Shown here: positions 36,301 to 47,100 of the stretch, in pieces | Position numbering within the stretch: position 1 is the first letter of the stretch | How the letters are laid out: each line of letters opens with the position of its first letter | NCBI RefSeq assembly: GCF_964355755.1 | Contig: NC_092680.1 | Location: forward strand, 9,339,001-9,403,000 | Direction: 5' to 3' | DNA length: 64,000 nt | DNA from: Antedon mediterranea | Lineage: Eukaryota; Echinodermata; Crinoidea; Comatulida; Antedonidae | Notes under the pieces: model-generated | Databases searched by the model: none | Told to the model about the DNA's origin: nothing | Seen by the model: the letters and a program-made list of their open reading frames with translations, nothing else | Translations under genes and position numbers: made by a program

Positions 36301-37027
36301 TCATAATTTAAGAGACACCTACAGTGGAGTTTCCTTAATAGGTGTGTCTCCTGAATAGAGTTTATTGGCTGTTGCAAGATACTTTTCCCTCGTACATCAT
36401 GAGAAAGCTTCTCATTAATATAGATGTACAAAAAGAGAGGTTCTACTGTTAATTGATTTTAAAGCATTTAAAAACAATTATTATGTTGATGACTACAGGT
36501 ACATATTATTATTATTATTATTATTATTTGATAAACTTTTTTCTTTACAGGCAAGTTAGCATGGCTTTGGCCATTCCTTATAATTCTTGGTATAAGCATA
36601 ATTCTAGCTGCTATCTTTGTAACTCTACATTTTAAAGAAGGCCGTGATGGTGATGAAGAGGAAGATGAAGAAGAAAGCCCAATGTAAATACATGTTTACA
36701 CACACACATATAAGTCTGTTTCACATTTAGGTGAATTGAAATTATGCATGTGCATACTTTTCATTTTCTCATCTGCCACTTTGTGTGATAAATGTTATGT
36801 GGGGTGTTATTTAGGGAAAAGTGCCTTTAGTGTGGTACTCTGTAATTATTTAGTTTATTTTTTGTTAATCAGTTTTTTTGGTGGGAGATAAGAATAAGAT
36901 AATGTATGACTAATTTATATATTTACCAAGTGACACTTGTAATGTAACTTATTGCTTTTTTTTTTAAAGGATATCTGGAAAACCCAAGAACATCCCTGCT
37001 GCTACCCCGGCTGACCCTGATGCATAG
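21331..37027 (+). CDS. Basigin/neuroplastin-like Ig-superfamily membrane protein 2
   Basis: Exons are 21331-21385 (signal peptide), 31395-31703 (Ig1), 31991-32266 (Ig2), 34130-34417 (Ig3), 34726-34749 (a 24-nt microexon), 36551-36683 (transmembrane and acidic tail) and 36970-37027. They total 1143 nt, 380 aa, with intron phases identical to gene 1 (1,1,1,1,1,2). Ig1 shares gene 1's pattern: a CVC pair, then LWWC and an extra Cys. The transmembrane segment LAWLWPFLIILGI (about 320-343) keeps the WPF motif, but the position of the basigin-family Glu is Ile332. The tail is Asp/Glu-rich (GDEEEDEEESP) and ends PAATPADPDA, without the DKN-R-R ending of gene 1. It looks like a diverged tandem duplicate on the same strand. 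The 9-kb hinge exon gap of gene 1 has no equivalent; the linker is lost and a microexon precedes the membrane. Function is inferred: adhesion or transporter-partner protein. Confidence 0.86.
21551..24203. mobile_element. Inverted-repeat element in intron 1 of gene 2
   Basis: The left region (21551-21760: gacgatcgggc, gatgaaatcggtcgcg, tgtatggcg, gtttgaaatcagtcgcgc) and the right region (23925-24203) are inverse copies. The right region contains gcgacctatataaaacg, gcgctccatacaaaatacca, gcgaccgatttcatctg and gacgatcgggccc. Arms are about 230-280 bp, with about 2.1 kb between them lacking a transposase. A short fragment of the same vocabulary is at 30841-30935. Confidence 0.6.
24604..25110 (+). 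repeat. 21-bp tandem array block A1
   Basis: Leader, about 19 units and trailer. Unit variants differ in the last bases (ATCGT, ATGGT, ATTGT and AACAT types). An internal gttcacatttatcatgc interruption splits it at about 24871. The order of variants is almost the same as in block 25868-26372 read in reverse. Confidence 0.85.
25230..25675 (+). repeat. 21-bp tandem array block A2
   Basis: Same leader and trailer as A1, with about 16 units richer in the ATGGT variant and with an internal gttcacatttatcatgc interruption at about 25374. The variant order matches block 26446-26910 read in reverse. Confidence 0.85.
25868..26372 (-). repeat. 21-bp tandem array block A3, inverse of A1
   Basis: On the minus strand it carries the same leader, units, interruption and trailer as A1. 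Flanking spacer 25745-25867 is the inverse of the spacer that follows A1 (25111-25229), with matching words aattcaataattg, tgtgtctcgcataataaatt and cattcacagagatgtg. Confidence 0.85.
26446..26910 (-). repeat. 21-bp tandem array block A4, inverse of A2
   Basis: Minus-strand copy of A2. The spacer between A3 and A4 (26373-26445: gatgtgtagcggttaaaata, catacttaaaag-type text) is the inverse of 25676-25745, which follows A2. Confidence 0.85.
27601..28281 (+). mobile_element. MITE with TTACCGTACTGACGCGGG ends, copy 1
   Basis: It begins ttaccgtactgacgcggg and ends with the exact inverse, cccgcgtcagtacggtaa. Sub-terminal ggtataagccca words are repeated at both ends. The interior matches copy 2 (32876-34105) in order and orientation, e.g. 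cacctacctttgatcata and gaggcctagcggtcctgttt. There is no transposase. Confidence 0.85.
28975..29860. repeat. 76-bp tandem satellite, about 11-12 units
   Basis: The unit contains gtaaattattaatgcaatac, tgtataaagatttgatagta and gatttggcgataccgtac. Consecutive copies of the gcaatactgt word are 76 bases apart. Central units are nearly identical, and both edges are degenerate (variants with gattcgatagtatgtaaatg). The minus-strand Tyr/Leu/Ser-rich frames here are repeat text. Confidence 0.85.
30321..31394. other. End of intron 1 of gene 2; short gacgatcggg repeat fragment
   Basis: At 30841-30935 the words gatcggtcc, gacgatcagg, gggcctgatcgtcc and gggcccgatcg recall the ends of the 21551-24203 element. 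30960-31100 is dense in the ctaggc/taggcct vocabulary. No exon is seen until the acceptor at 31393-31394. Confidence 0.5.
32300..32592 (+). mobile_element. SINE with CR1-type tail in intron 3 of gene 2
   Basis: A tRNA-like start (around ttcgactacgaatcc) is followed by cctaataggcaagacactta, tttgcctctctccacccagg, tgtataaattggaacccggt and a tail gcgctatataaatccaagat ending in short ATT repeats. This head, body and tail layout, with a gcgctatataaat(c)c plus ATT tail, is typical of deuterostome and cnidarian SINEs mobilised by CR1-like elements. It is distinct from the SINE at 15428-15767. Confidence 0.65.
32876..34105 (+). mobile_element. MITE copy 2, split by a retrotransposon
   Basis: It matches 27601-28281 in order and orientation (cttactgacgcgggtataag start; gaggcctagcggtcctgttt; tttttggatcctcgggtata; cacccccc; end cagtacggtaat). 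It is interrupted between 33390 and 34026 by the non-LTR fragment annotated separately. Confidence 0.8.
33391..34025 (+). mobile_element. 5'-truncated CR1/jockey-like non-LTR retrotransposon
   Basis: A reading frame, open from 33392 to the stop at 33847, encodes text typical of the C-terminal region that follows the reverse-transcriptase domain: YIRPVVEYADVVWHSGL, then IENVQKRACRIMLG and ETLAQRRVEHCRKFAEYL. A T-rich 3' UTR follows, ending aaataaaagtgaataat. It is flanked by ataagcc on both sides (33384-33390 and 34026-34032), a 7-bp target duplication inside MITE copy 2. Only the last 150 or so codons inserted, a normal 5' truncation. It lies in intron 3 of gene 2 in sense orientation and is not a host exon. 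Confidence 0.8.
34788..35102. mobile_element. MITE of about 315 bp in intron 5 of gene 2
   Basis: The ends aaggcccatttacactagga and its inverse (tcctagtgtaaatgggcctt) continue into cgataactatcgacgataaa against tttatcgttgatcgttattg. The interior is AT-rich and non-coding. It starts only about 38 bases after the 24-nt microexon. Confidence 0.85.
35931..36047. mobile_element. MITE, sister of 12075-12211
   Basis: The ends gctctgtctacactatcaaa and gtgtagacacagct are inverse copies, with internal gatgtccatatatggg shared with the other copy. Degraded relatives appear at about 32690-32820 and 40660-40780 (atggtagt-atatgaca, gtccatata words). Confidence 0.75.
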
Positions 37028-40000
37028 GCATGTGTCCCCTGATGTGTCCCCAAATTTATAGGTATATGTAAACCTGTTGGTGTACCCCGATATATACTGT
37101 AGGCATATACAGTATACCCGGTTGCAGACCTAAAAGGCTAGTTGATATTTCCTGTTGTGGATGCTGATACCTACTGTAGGCGCGTGTTGCATTATTTAAT
37201 TTGTTAAACTATCTATATAGTACTGATGATGATTTTAGATTACTATGTAGTAGGCAGTGCAATGTAGAATTAACATATTTACTTCATTTAGTCATTTTAG
37301 GAGTGACTAAATTTTATTCAGTACATTTTTTCAGGACATATTATATATATATATTTGTCCTTTTCTATACATTTTGTAATAACAAAAGTAGGTTAATCTT
37401 TGTACAGTTTATACTGAAACTGTCTTTTGTTGATGCATGATGTTGATAAATGCTTTGTTTACAGAGTAACGATATCAAACATCTGGCATATGTGCAGACA
37501 ATTATATCACTAAATGTTGGTAATAGTTTTAATAAACTATGGGAACCATTATTATTATAGTGTCTGTGCAATGGTAAATGTAACTATTTGTATACAGGTA
37601 CTGTACCTCCATAGTTAATCTATGTAAAAAATGGGGATCAAATTTCAGGTGATAAAACAGGATTTTCTAATGTATATTTTGTACACTGTTTACAACACTA
37701 AAGGGATGCATTGTTAATCAACAGGAAATGATCTTTGTTAACATTATTTGATACTATCATTTCCTTGCCTACTAAATTAAGTGTGTTTGTACCATTGTAA
37801 CATGGGGTCCACTAATATGTTTAATAAGATAATACAAAACAAATCATGTTTCTAAATAGAGTTTTTGTTTATCTTCAGCATTCAATTGTATATTGTTTGT
37901 TGACATGGATTCTATCCTATCTACTGTAGGATCCACAAAATGAAACATGAAATATTATGATTATTATGATTTTAATAACCAGAAATATTTGCAAAGCTTT
38001 TGGGCAACACCTAGCCCTTCATCAGAATTTATATATATATATATAAAATATTTCCCATGAGACCATTATGTGCCCTAATGCCCATTTATTTATATATATT
38101 ATATATTTCACACAGTTCTGTGTGAAAGGGGCTTACTAACTAACCCCTGCACTATATACAGTCAACATCACTAACAGCTGAGTGTATTAGTAGACTAGTA
38201 GCACAGTGTATTATACCATAGATACTCCTCCACCTGAATTAAGATATTGTAGATAATGTAGTACTGTAATGTGAAAGTTGCATTTTGAAGGTGGTTTGTA
38301 CGGGCAGCCGCATTGCAATTTAAAGATAAATCATGCTTGCACAATAAATTACTTATGGTTTATGTAAAAGTTATTAAATATTTTTTAATCTATTAAAAAT
38401 GACCAGTCATTATTTGATCTTTAAATTTTGGAAATCCATCTCTAGTAATATTGTAAACAGTGTATTAACGACTAATAGTACTACTGGCAAGTGTGCCCCT
38501 AGAGCTATCCCGGATCTGCCCCTAAAAGGCATTTTTCAAATTTATTGCGACATTTCTCTAGGGCTTAAGCTTGGTTCGCACTAGAATGCAACACAAATAC
38601 GCAAGTGAATTTACCAATCACAATCAGTTTGGATAATCCACCTCTTAATTGGTGCAATTACTTGCATTGTGTTTATGTTGCATTGCATCCTAGTGGGAAC
38701 CAAGCATTATGCATTTCACAGTGTACTGTAGTTTTAGATATTATTAGATACTGTACCAAATTTACTGTTGCTATAATGTAAAATAATAGGAGTAACTATA
38801 GCTGCTATTTGTTTAATTTAATATATCCTGCCTGTAATATAAATTATTAAAATCATGTAAAAAATTATTTATACATGAGTTATGCATTTTTTAGTGTAAT
38901 TGATAATACGTTTGCATGTAATTGATAATATATTTTTCAAGTGTTTTGTAGAATGACTTTTATTTACCAATTTGTCACTGAATTCACAAAGTGTTTTTCA
39001 CATTGTGCTACTATGTGAATCTCAATAAGTGGCAACTTTAAAGTAATTATTAATCTGTATTACAATACTTATTATATTTATTTACGCTTACTTAATATGG
39101 TATAACAGTACCGGAACTACTTTCTTTTGCGGTTTTTATGGTAGGACTTTATGTAATTTAAAAGTTAGAAAAATTTATAGATTTGAACCAAACGAAATAT
39201 CACTACATATTGTTTACTATACTTAAAACTAGCTGGTAAAAATGGTAATATATTTACCAACTTGCAATTTGAAACTATTTGCAGGCTGAGTAATTGTTAG
39301 GGGATGAGCCTATGTTGTTAGTTGTGGTTGGTGCATGTTGTTGTTTCACATGCTGAGTCTTATATAGTATGTATCTAGATAAAAAAGATTATTTAATATT
39401 TAGAACACTTTTCCACTTCAAATATACTTGTACTTAGAAAGCATTTTCATAGTATTAATATAATGTATATTTTGTAATTAGTCAGTTTTCATGTTAGAAA
39501 TGTACTTTGGTAGTAATTTTTTGTATGTGGTTTTAACATTTTGCCTTTGGACACGTATGTTTTGGTACTAAGTATTGACTGTAATCTTATATCCAGCATC
39601 TACTAGCAAATTTTGTTTTAAATTTATTACTGTATTTGGTCGGTTGATGTCATCATTCTTTTTTTGTCTAACAGCATAATTAATTATCAGTTTGAAAATA
39701 TGTATGTTTGTCCCCTTCCAATGTACAGTATACCGTCCACACATACTGTACCCTTATCTGGTAATTAGCATAAAGTTGCTATTACAGTAAAACTCCTATT
39801 AAAGGGGACACCTACGGGACCTAACAAAGTGTAGTAGTAGTAGTAGTGTTAAAACATACCAAATCTCTCCCCTTTCCTAGTGTTGTTTTAAAGGATTAAA
39901 AAAGGCAGGATGTGGGGGTGTGTCCTACTGTAGACGCTAAGCTTTTTGTTTATTACAATGTAGAAGTTAATACATACATAACATCTATATCAAAAACAAG

Positions 40001-41189
40001 CTTTCTGCAGTAAATAACATGTTAAAGAGTAAGCAACATGTTACGTAGTTGCTACAGTAACTGTAGTAGAACAATGACCCCTAGTAGTAGTAGAATGTTG
40101 ACATTGCTCCTGATAAGTAGGCTGTGTACTGTACATCATATACACCAACACATTATCGTTTCAATCATGGTAATGGAATTAACTTTGTAATAATCAAATG
40201 ATACATATTACAGAAGACATTTTCTATTTAATAAGACAAAACATATTTCAATATACACGTGGGGCTTATTTATAATACATTCCGAAGTTTAATGTTTTAA
40301 AAATGTATTTCTTAATGTCTTAATATATGTGTTGTAGGGAGCTTTCAAATTATATTGCATCATGGGATTGGTTTTGCTATTTGTTATTGGAAATCTTAAT
40401 TTCATACATTATAAGATGACTCAGGAAAAGTACAACACTTCAAATTTCCTATTCTATTATGTGATATAGAGTTTTCCCTTTGTGATAACATTGTCAATCT
40501 ATTGTACAACATGCTTCCAAGCTGTCCACCTCAACACAGTTTAGATGCTTTCCAGTCCAGGTGACAACCGACGACTGGCTTGTTCCTTGTTGCAAATCAA
40601 AAGCTCCCTATGGTGCTACTTTGTGGACCTTGACGTTTATAACGGTTCAAATTTTGTAAAACAGTGGTTTATGTCTAAAAAAGTGTGATATGCCCAAATA
40701 TGGTAGTTATATGACACCATCGTGTCCATACAGTATATGGGTAGGCCCTACATCATATTTTTTGTCATATAAGTATGTAGGTACGTGTAATGTAAGAAAA
40801 TCGCAAGAAAACATATCGGGTGATCCATTGCTTATGGTTGATTGTGGGGGATCAAGGTTTGGACACTTTGTCAGTGCCACCATTTTAATGCCATATGGTC
40901 ACTTCATAGGTCTGGTCAATAACCAAAATTAGTTCTAGAATTGCCATTGTAGTTAGAAAGCTCTCTGTTATGATATACAGTATAACAATATTTCGAATGC
41001 TATCAATTCTACTGATTGTAGGTAAACGCCACAGAAAGTGTTGCTGTTTTTAATTAAAAGTACTGTTATGTGGGGGTTTGTGCTCTTTTTAATTGCATTA
41101 TGGTGTTTTGTAATAAAGTATACAATCATAGAGGTATTTGATTATCTCTATGAATTTGTGCACACTTAAAAGATAATTATTGCTTACTG
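37028..41189. other. 3' UTR of gene 2 and intergenic DNA, no gene recognised
   Basis: This is AT-rich, with many TACTGTA words, and the 3' UTR of gene 2 lies somewhere at the left. Reading frames at 37201-37440, 38399-38584 and 40690-40932 show no domain. The last overlaps degraded MITE text related to 35931-36047. A copy of the ctattaaaggggacac word followed by ctacgggacctaacaaagtg is at 39797-39830. Confidence 0.55.
38569..38705. mobile_element. MITE of about 137 bp
   Basis: The ends gcttggttcgcactagaatg and cctagtgggaaccaagc are inverse copies. Inner words caacacaaatacgcaagtga and acttgcattgtgtttatgtt are also near-inverse, so almost the whole element is a hairpin. Confidence 0.8.
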
Positions 41190-42400
41190 ACGGATCATTT
41201 TAGGATTGAGTACTATTTCTTTGAGTATTGCCCACTGATGGATCTATTTAGGATTGAGTACTATCTCTTTGAGTATTGCTCACTGACGGATCTTCCTTTT
41301 AGGATTGAGTACTATCTCTTTGAGTATTGCTCACTGACGGATCTTCCTTTTAGGATTGAGTACTATCTCTTTGAGTATTGCTCACTGATGGATCCTTTTA
41401 GGATTGAGTACTATTTCTTTGAGTATCGATCACTGACGGATCCTTTTAGGATTGAGTACTATCTCCTTGAGTATTGCTCACTGACGGATCATTTTAGGAT
41501 TGAGTACTATCTCTTTGAGTATTGCTCACTGACGGATCTTCCTTTTAGGATTGAGTACTATCTCTTTGAGTATTGCTCACTGATGGATCCTTTTAGGATT
41601 GAGTACTATTTCTTTGAGTATCGCTCACTGACGGATCCTTTTAGGATTGAGTACTATCTCCTTGAGTATTGCTCACTGACGGATCATTTTAGGATTGAGT
41701 ACTATCTCTTTGAGTATTGCCCACTGATGGATCTATTTAGGATTGAGTACTATCGCTTTGAGTATTGCTTACTGACGGATCATTTTAGGATTGAGTACTA
41801 TCTCTTTGAGTATTTCCCACTGACGGATCATTTTAGGATTGAGTACTATCTCTTTGAGTATTGCTTACTGACGGATCCTTGTAGGATTGAGTACTATCTC
41901 TTTTGAGTATTTCCCACTGATGGATCTATTTAGGATTGAGTACTATCTCTTTGAGTATTTCCCACTGATGGATCTATTTAGGATTGAGTACTATCTCTTT
42001 GAGTATTTCCCACTGATGGATCTATTTAGGATTGAGTACTATCGCCTTGAGTATTGCTTACTGACGGATCCTTTTAGGATTGAGTACTGGCTCTTTGAGT
42101 ATTGCACACTGACGGATCATTTTAGGGAGTATTGAGTACTATCGCTTTGAGTATTGCACACTGACGGATCATTTTAGGATTGAGTACTATCGCTTTGAGT
42201 ATTGCTCACTGATTGATCATTTTAGGATTGAGTACTATCTTTTTGAGTATTTCCCACTGATGGATCTATTTAGGATTGAGTACTATCGCTTTGAGTATTG
42301 CCCACTGATGGATCTATTTAGGATTGAGTACTATCTCCTTGAGTATTGCACACTGACGGATCATTTTAGGGAGGATTGAGTACTGTCTCTTTGACTTTAA
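41190..42400 (+). repeat. 48-bp minisatellite, about 25 units, frame-preserving
   Basis: The unit is actgacggatcattttagga, ttgagtactatctctttgag, tattgctc. Some units carry a 3-bp insertion (cttcctttt), making 51. Every length variant in 41238-41880 is a multiple of three, so one frame stays open for 222 codons with the repeat FRIEYYLFEYCSLTD. An extra T near 41902 breaks it, and it resumes in another frame to 42135. Later units lose or gain bases (gggagta, gggagga). I treat it as non-coding repeat; the possibility of coding is discussed in the findings. Confidence 0.85.
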
Positions 42401-42868
42401 TTAAGTACTTGTGTATTATGTAATAGCCTTTATTATTTTCACAAATTATGCATATTTAATATTTGAAGGAATAAAGCCTCTTTGAATTCACAATTCTCTT
42501 TTGTATCATTGGTTTGAAATAATCATGCGTAAGGCAAAGCGTTATCCACGACAAGGTATACCAGGCAAGATTCAGATTACATTGTAATGTCATCTTGAAG
42601 GGCATTGGCGGCTTTGGTGGATTCTTTTCCGAGGAGAGTATTGATGATAGCCTTAGCCAAATAAAATCATGCCTGTCACTATCTTGACTTTGTAATTAGA
42701 CTGTAGAAAGTCACTGTTTATTTTATAAAATGTAATCAATAATTGTCTTCTTTGTGGTGTAATTAAAGATTGCTGAAATTGATTGTATGACAGCAGTAAT
42801 ATGTGTTACATAACTAGACCTTGAGCGTTTAATTGCGAATGTTTATTATCATTAATTAGAGAGTTGCA
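42401..42868. other. Intergenic, nothing recognised
   Basis: No exon, structured RNA or clear repeat is seen here. Confidence 0.5.
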
Positions 42869-43850
42869 CTGTTTTGCGTCGTAGAACCAGTTGGTAGGTT
42901 ATTAAATCCACGTCCTAAAAAGGGGATTCCCTACTTGTATATTAACATATTTATATTTGCTAACAAAATATTCAAAAAATCACTATCAACAATATGGATT
43001 TTGGGTCATGACGACGCAAAGGGCACACGAATCCGATTTACAATGGAGTCCAAGCCAATTACCAGCGTTCCGCAACCTTTTTTGACCACGACCCCATGAT
43101 CCTATTTTGGGAATTTTCTTGTTTTCAGCACATAAAAATAAACATATTAACCATGGTGGCCCTGTGGCAAAGCGAATTTTGTTAATTGACAACACCCCTT
43201 GCTGGTAATGGTACTCTCGCACGTAAAATTATGATAAATGGCACCTCTAGTTGGCTGGAAATGACACTCTAATAATAGCGCGCTCGCAATGGGGAAAATG
43301 ATCGTAGCCAGCTACTTTTTCCGCCGGTAAACACATTTGCGTTCAATGCTAACGTCAAAGGGTTCTCCCGAACCATAAAAGCCTGAACAACATCGCTTGT
43401 AATTTGGGATGGACCTGTTTTTATTGTTCTTTCTATTATTCTAATGTTCATTCTAAAAGTTCCCACCGCCGGTACGCCTACATCAAAGTTCGCAGTTTTT
43501 CAGTCAAGTTACACACTCCTTTGAAAACTACAGAAAAATAGCGTCGTAGAACCAGTTGGTAGGTTATTAAAACCACGTCCTAAAAGGGGATTCCCCACTT
43601 GTATATTAACAGCGAACTATGCGTCAACAGCGTCCATTGCCCCGTCGTCGATTCCCAATTGTGTAGGCCTACTGTACGCTACGGACTCGCTGCACGTCAA
43701 CATAGGGAAAACTGTAAATGTAAAATGTAATCAGTGTTGTAGATTCTACAAAAACTGAAAACATAAAAAGTTTCAGTATTGGAAACATTCGCGAACCATC
43801 AATTTTTTTTCGCGACTTATAGGTTGCGGAACGGCGAATTACAGGGTGGA
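42869..43850. repeat. Composite dispersed repeat with internal direct duplication
   Basis: The phrase gtcgtagaaccagttggtag, gttattaaa, cacgtcctaaaa, ggggattcccnacttgtata occurs twice in the same orientation (42877-42945 and 43540-43610). It occurs again inverted at 54930-54990. The stretch between (43190-43530) also has an inverted relative at 54990-55260 (gggttctcccgaacc, acacatttgcgttcaatgct, gagtgtcatttcc words). No transposase. The minus-strand frames at 42986-43466 are repeat text. Confidence 0.65.
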
Positions 43851-44193
43851 TGACATATCATGCTTTAAAGTCTCATTCGAGGCTAGGGAGTGGAGGGTGT
43901 AAAAAGAGTCATTAGATAAGCCTACAATTACCCTGGCACCCAGTCAAGAAAGTTAACGAATAATTGTTGTGTCTGCATGAAAAGCCTCTTAAAAATAAAA
44001 TCAGCGCGAATCAAAGTTGATTTGTGTTTTGTGATACAAATAAATTCAAGTTAAAAATAAGTTTATAAAAAAATAAAACGATAGACAAATACGGAATAAT
44101 CTACACTGTATTTCATTATTATATCATTTCGTATATTATTGTTGAATTATGGTATTAATACTGTTTGTATTGGTATTCGATTTTCCGTTTTCT

Positions 44194-47100
44194 TTATACC
44201 GTTTCGTTTATAATCATTGCTTCAGTTACAGATATGACTTGCTCCTCTTCGTCCTCCTCGTTTTCGCTGCTGAAATACATAGATAATAATGGTAATTATA
44301 TATAAACTAAATTAGGTTCATTTTTTTTTCTCGCTGAGCAATGGTTGCAGCAACAGCGCATATTAGTTTGAACTGAAAACAGTACTTAAAAAACTTTAGT
44401 GCTGAGAAAAGACCATTACGTTATCATTGTTTGCTCGACATCCTCTATAGACAGCAGCGTCTATGAGGAAGATACGTAGCTGGTTTCTGTTAAATCTGGC
44501 TCATGTGAAGAAATCGGTTCCTGCCTTTGTGGAATGAGAAACCCATGCTTTATCAAATAAATTTATCTTATAAACTTACAAGTAGTCGGCATCGGATGGT
44601 ACTTGAAATAGAACGCTGACCTTTTTCGACGATGAATTTGTGTTTTTACGTATGAGACTAGCTGATCTTCCGATCTTTTTTAGGCGTCTGATTGCAATCT
44701 CCTCCATAGTCTTGCGAATTGATGGGTATTCTCTGACAACGCTTTGAAAGTTTTCTACTGACAAGGAGAATAGGGAACAGTACGTCTCGGCACGGATACT
44801 TGCTACTCGTCGTTCTCTAGTGAGCAGACAAATTTCTGAAAATAATTATGTAAATTATATTTAGGAGGCCCGGACAGAACAGTCGACTTTTCGCAAACAA
44901 TGAATGAACGAACATTCGCAAAAAACTCCACTTCTTTAATCAATTCACCTTTACAGGTTCATTCCAGGTACACACTTTGTTTGACGATCTTAAGGCCATC
45001 TCAATTGCTATTATTGTTGTTGTTATTGTTATTCTTCCGTTTCACGGAACGGAAGACAGTGCCGTTTATGTTAACGTCTTCCGTTACGTGAAACGGACCA
45101 CTTAGTGTAATGTAGCTTTTAGTAAATAAAGCTGGTAGTTAACCACAAAAGATTTAAAAAAAAGTAATGTAGCTTTACAACGATCTTGAATTGTAATTGC
45201 AACAATGCTAGTAGTTTACCTCCGAAGTATGAACCATCAGACAGTGAGGTAGCAACTTGGCCTTCTTGTGTGAGTACATCCACTACGCCTTGTTGTATAA
45301 AGAACATACTTTCGCCAAATGTGCCTTCACGAACGATGTAGTCACCCGGTTGAAATACTTCGTATTTGAGATGCGTTACAACTTTCGTCACAAAGTTTGG
45401 ATCTGCGTTCATAAAAAACGGAACTGACGAAACGAGAGAACGGCAGTTGTAGTTTGCAATAGTCTGGAAAATGCAAATCACAAATGTTCAGAAAGTGAAA
45501 TATAAAAGATCCTCTGATCAGTTACGAAATAAAAGACGACACATAGAACCAATATGGCGTCATGATCAACACAACTTGTTCATTTGGCATTAATTTTGAA
45601 TGGTACCTCACTCATCTATGCTATCCCCATTTTAGGCCCTCCCCCGGGGGTCTGGCGGGTCTATTGCAGCAGACAAAAAGTCTGTCGTTTGTGATACTGG
45701 TATAAGGATGCCAATGGGCATCCCATGGTGTTAAAATTTGGTGGTATCTCTCTCATCTAACCGGTGCCGATTTTTGAGCACCTTCGTGGTGCCCCCGGTC
45801 TAGACACAGCAGGGGGTACCCGGCAGACTCCCATTTTCATTGACTTTAAGTGACCCCAACACACTTAAATAGTCAGATATTGGTACCTAGCTCATCTAAC
45901 CAAATGTCTCTGGGCTGCCTGTCTATGTCATTATTGTAATCAGGTAGGACGTAACCGTGCTCAATTTGCTAAGTTTTTATTGAAAGAGGCAATTTGTGAC
46001 TAACCTCTTTTAACACTTGTGAAACTTCTTCAAATATAACTTCTTCATCAAACATTTTGCCGTGGTAACGGTATTCATAGTAATCGGTTATCTTCTCTCT
46101 CAATTCTTTTGAGAGTTTGCGATTCGCCATATATTCTTCCACTTGCTTAACCTAAAAAATAGACACATAATATACAGTAGTAACATTATGATATTGTTAG
46201 GTTAATAGAGAAGGTACATTATTATGCCTTGCTTTAATTATAGTAAAATCGCCGAGCCAGCAGAACAAATAACACATTGTATGTACATTTACAATGCCGC
46301 GAGAGGCCAGATTCCTAATGATTAGACAATACTTTTCCCACACTTTTGAGAGGCCTCTCCATAAAATCGCGATGCCTCTCAACTTCCCATAGACTAGAGG
46401 ATTCCTGATTGTTTACATTATTGTTACATTACCTTTTCTCTATATTGACGACTTGATGAGTCCATAGATTGAATGATAGTTGTAGCATGGCCGATGAACA
46501 GTGCGAAACATGTAGCACCAGATATCATACTGATGATCGTAAGCCATACGTCACTCATACTCTGAGGTGGAAACCTACCGTAGCCAATACATAGCATATG
46601 TGACATTGCCTTGAATAAAGACCATGTGTACTGGTCAACCCATGCAGCGTTCTTTAAAAGGGAACACAAATACGTACGTCACACATTATTTTGTACATAT
46701 TATGTTGCATGTTATTGAATTAATCTTCCATGGTTATTTAACTGCCTCGCGTATGACAAGCATGTCGTATGCGTGCACTGGAAGAAGACCAGCTTAATTT
46801 TATATGAAAACTGGCTGCAAAAGATACCTTACACTGAAAATTACACGCGTAATAAAAATGGGATCTAAAAAATTGGTTAACAATACGAGCATGTTGTAGG
46901 CCTAATTATGACGTGGAATTGTGACCAATTGCTCTTACCTCCAGATTGTTAATAGTAACCCATGATTTGGCTGGATAGTCTTGAAGCTTAGGAACCAAGA
47001 ACTGTAAGCAACCATTCCAGTGACTGATAAGCACCATCATGCAGACTAAGTTGAAAATGCGAATAACAGCACCGGCAATATTGAAAGTCTATGAAAGAAA

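Noticed and set aside
44900-45091. Plus-strand frame of 63 codons between HCN exons 7 and 8
   Set aside because: It is in an intron on the opposite strand and contains a Leu run from a TTG/TTA microsatellite-like stretch. No domain is present.
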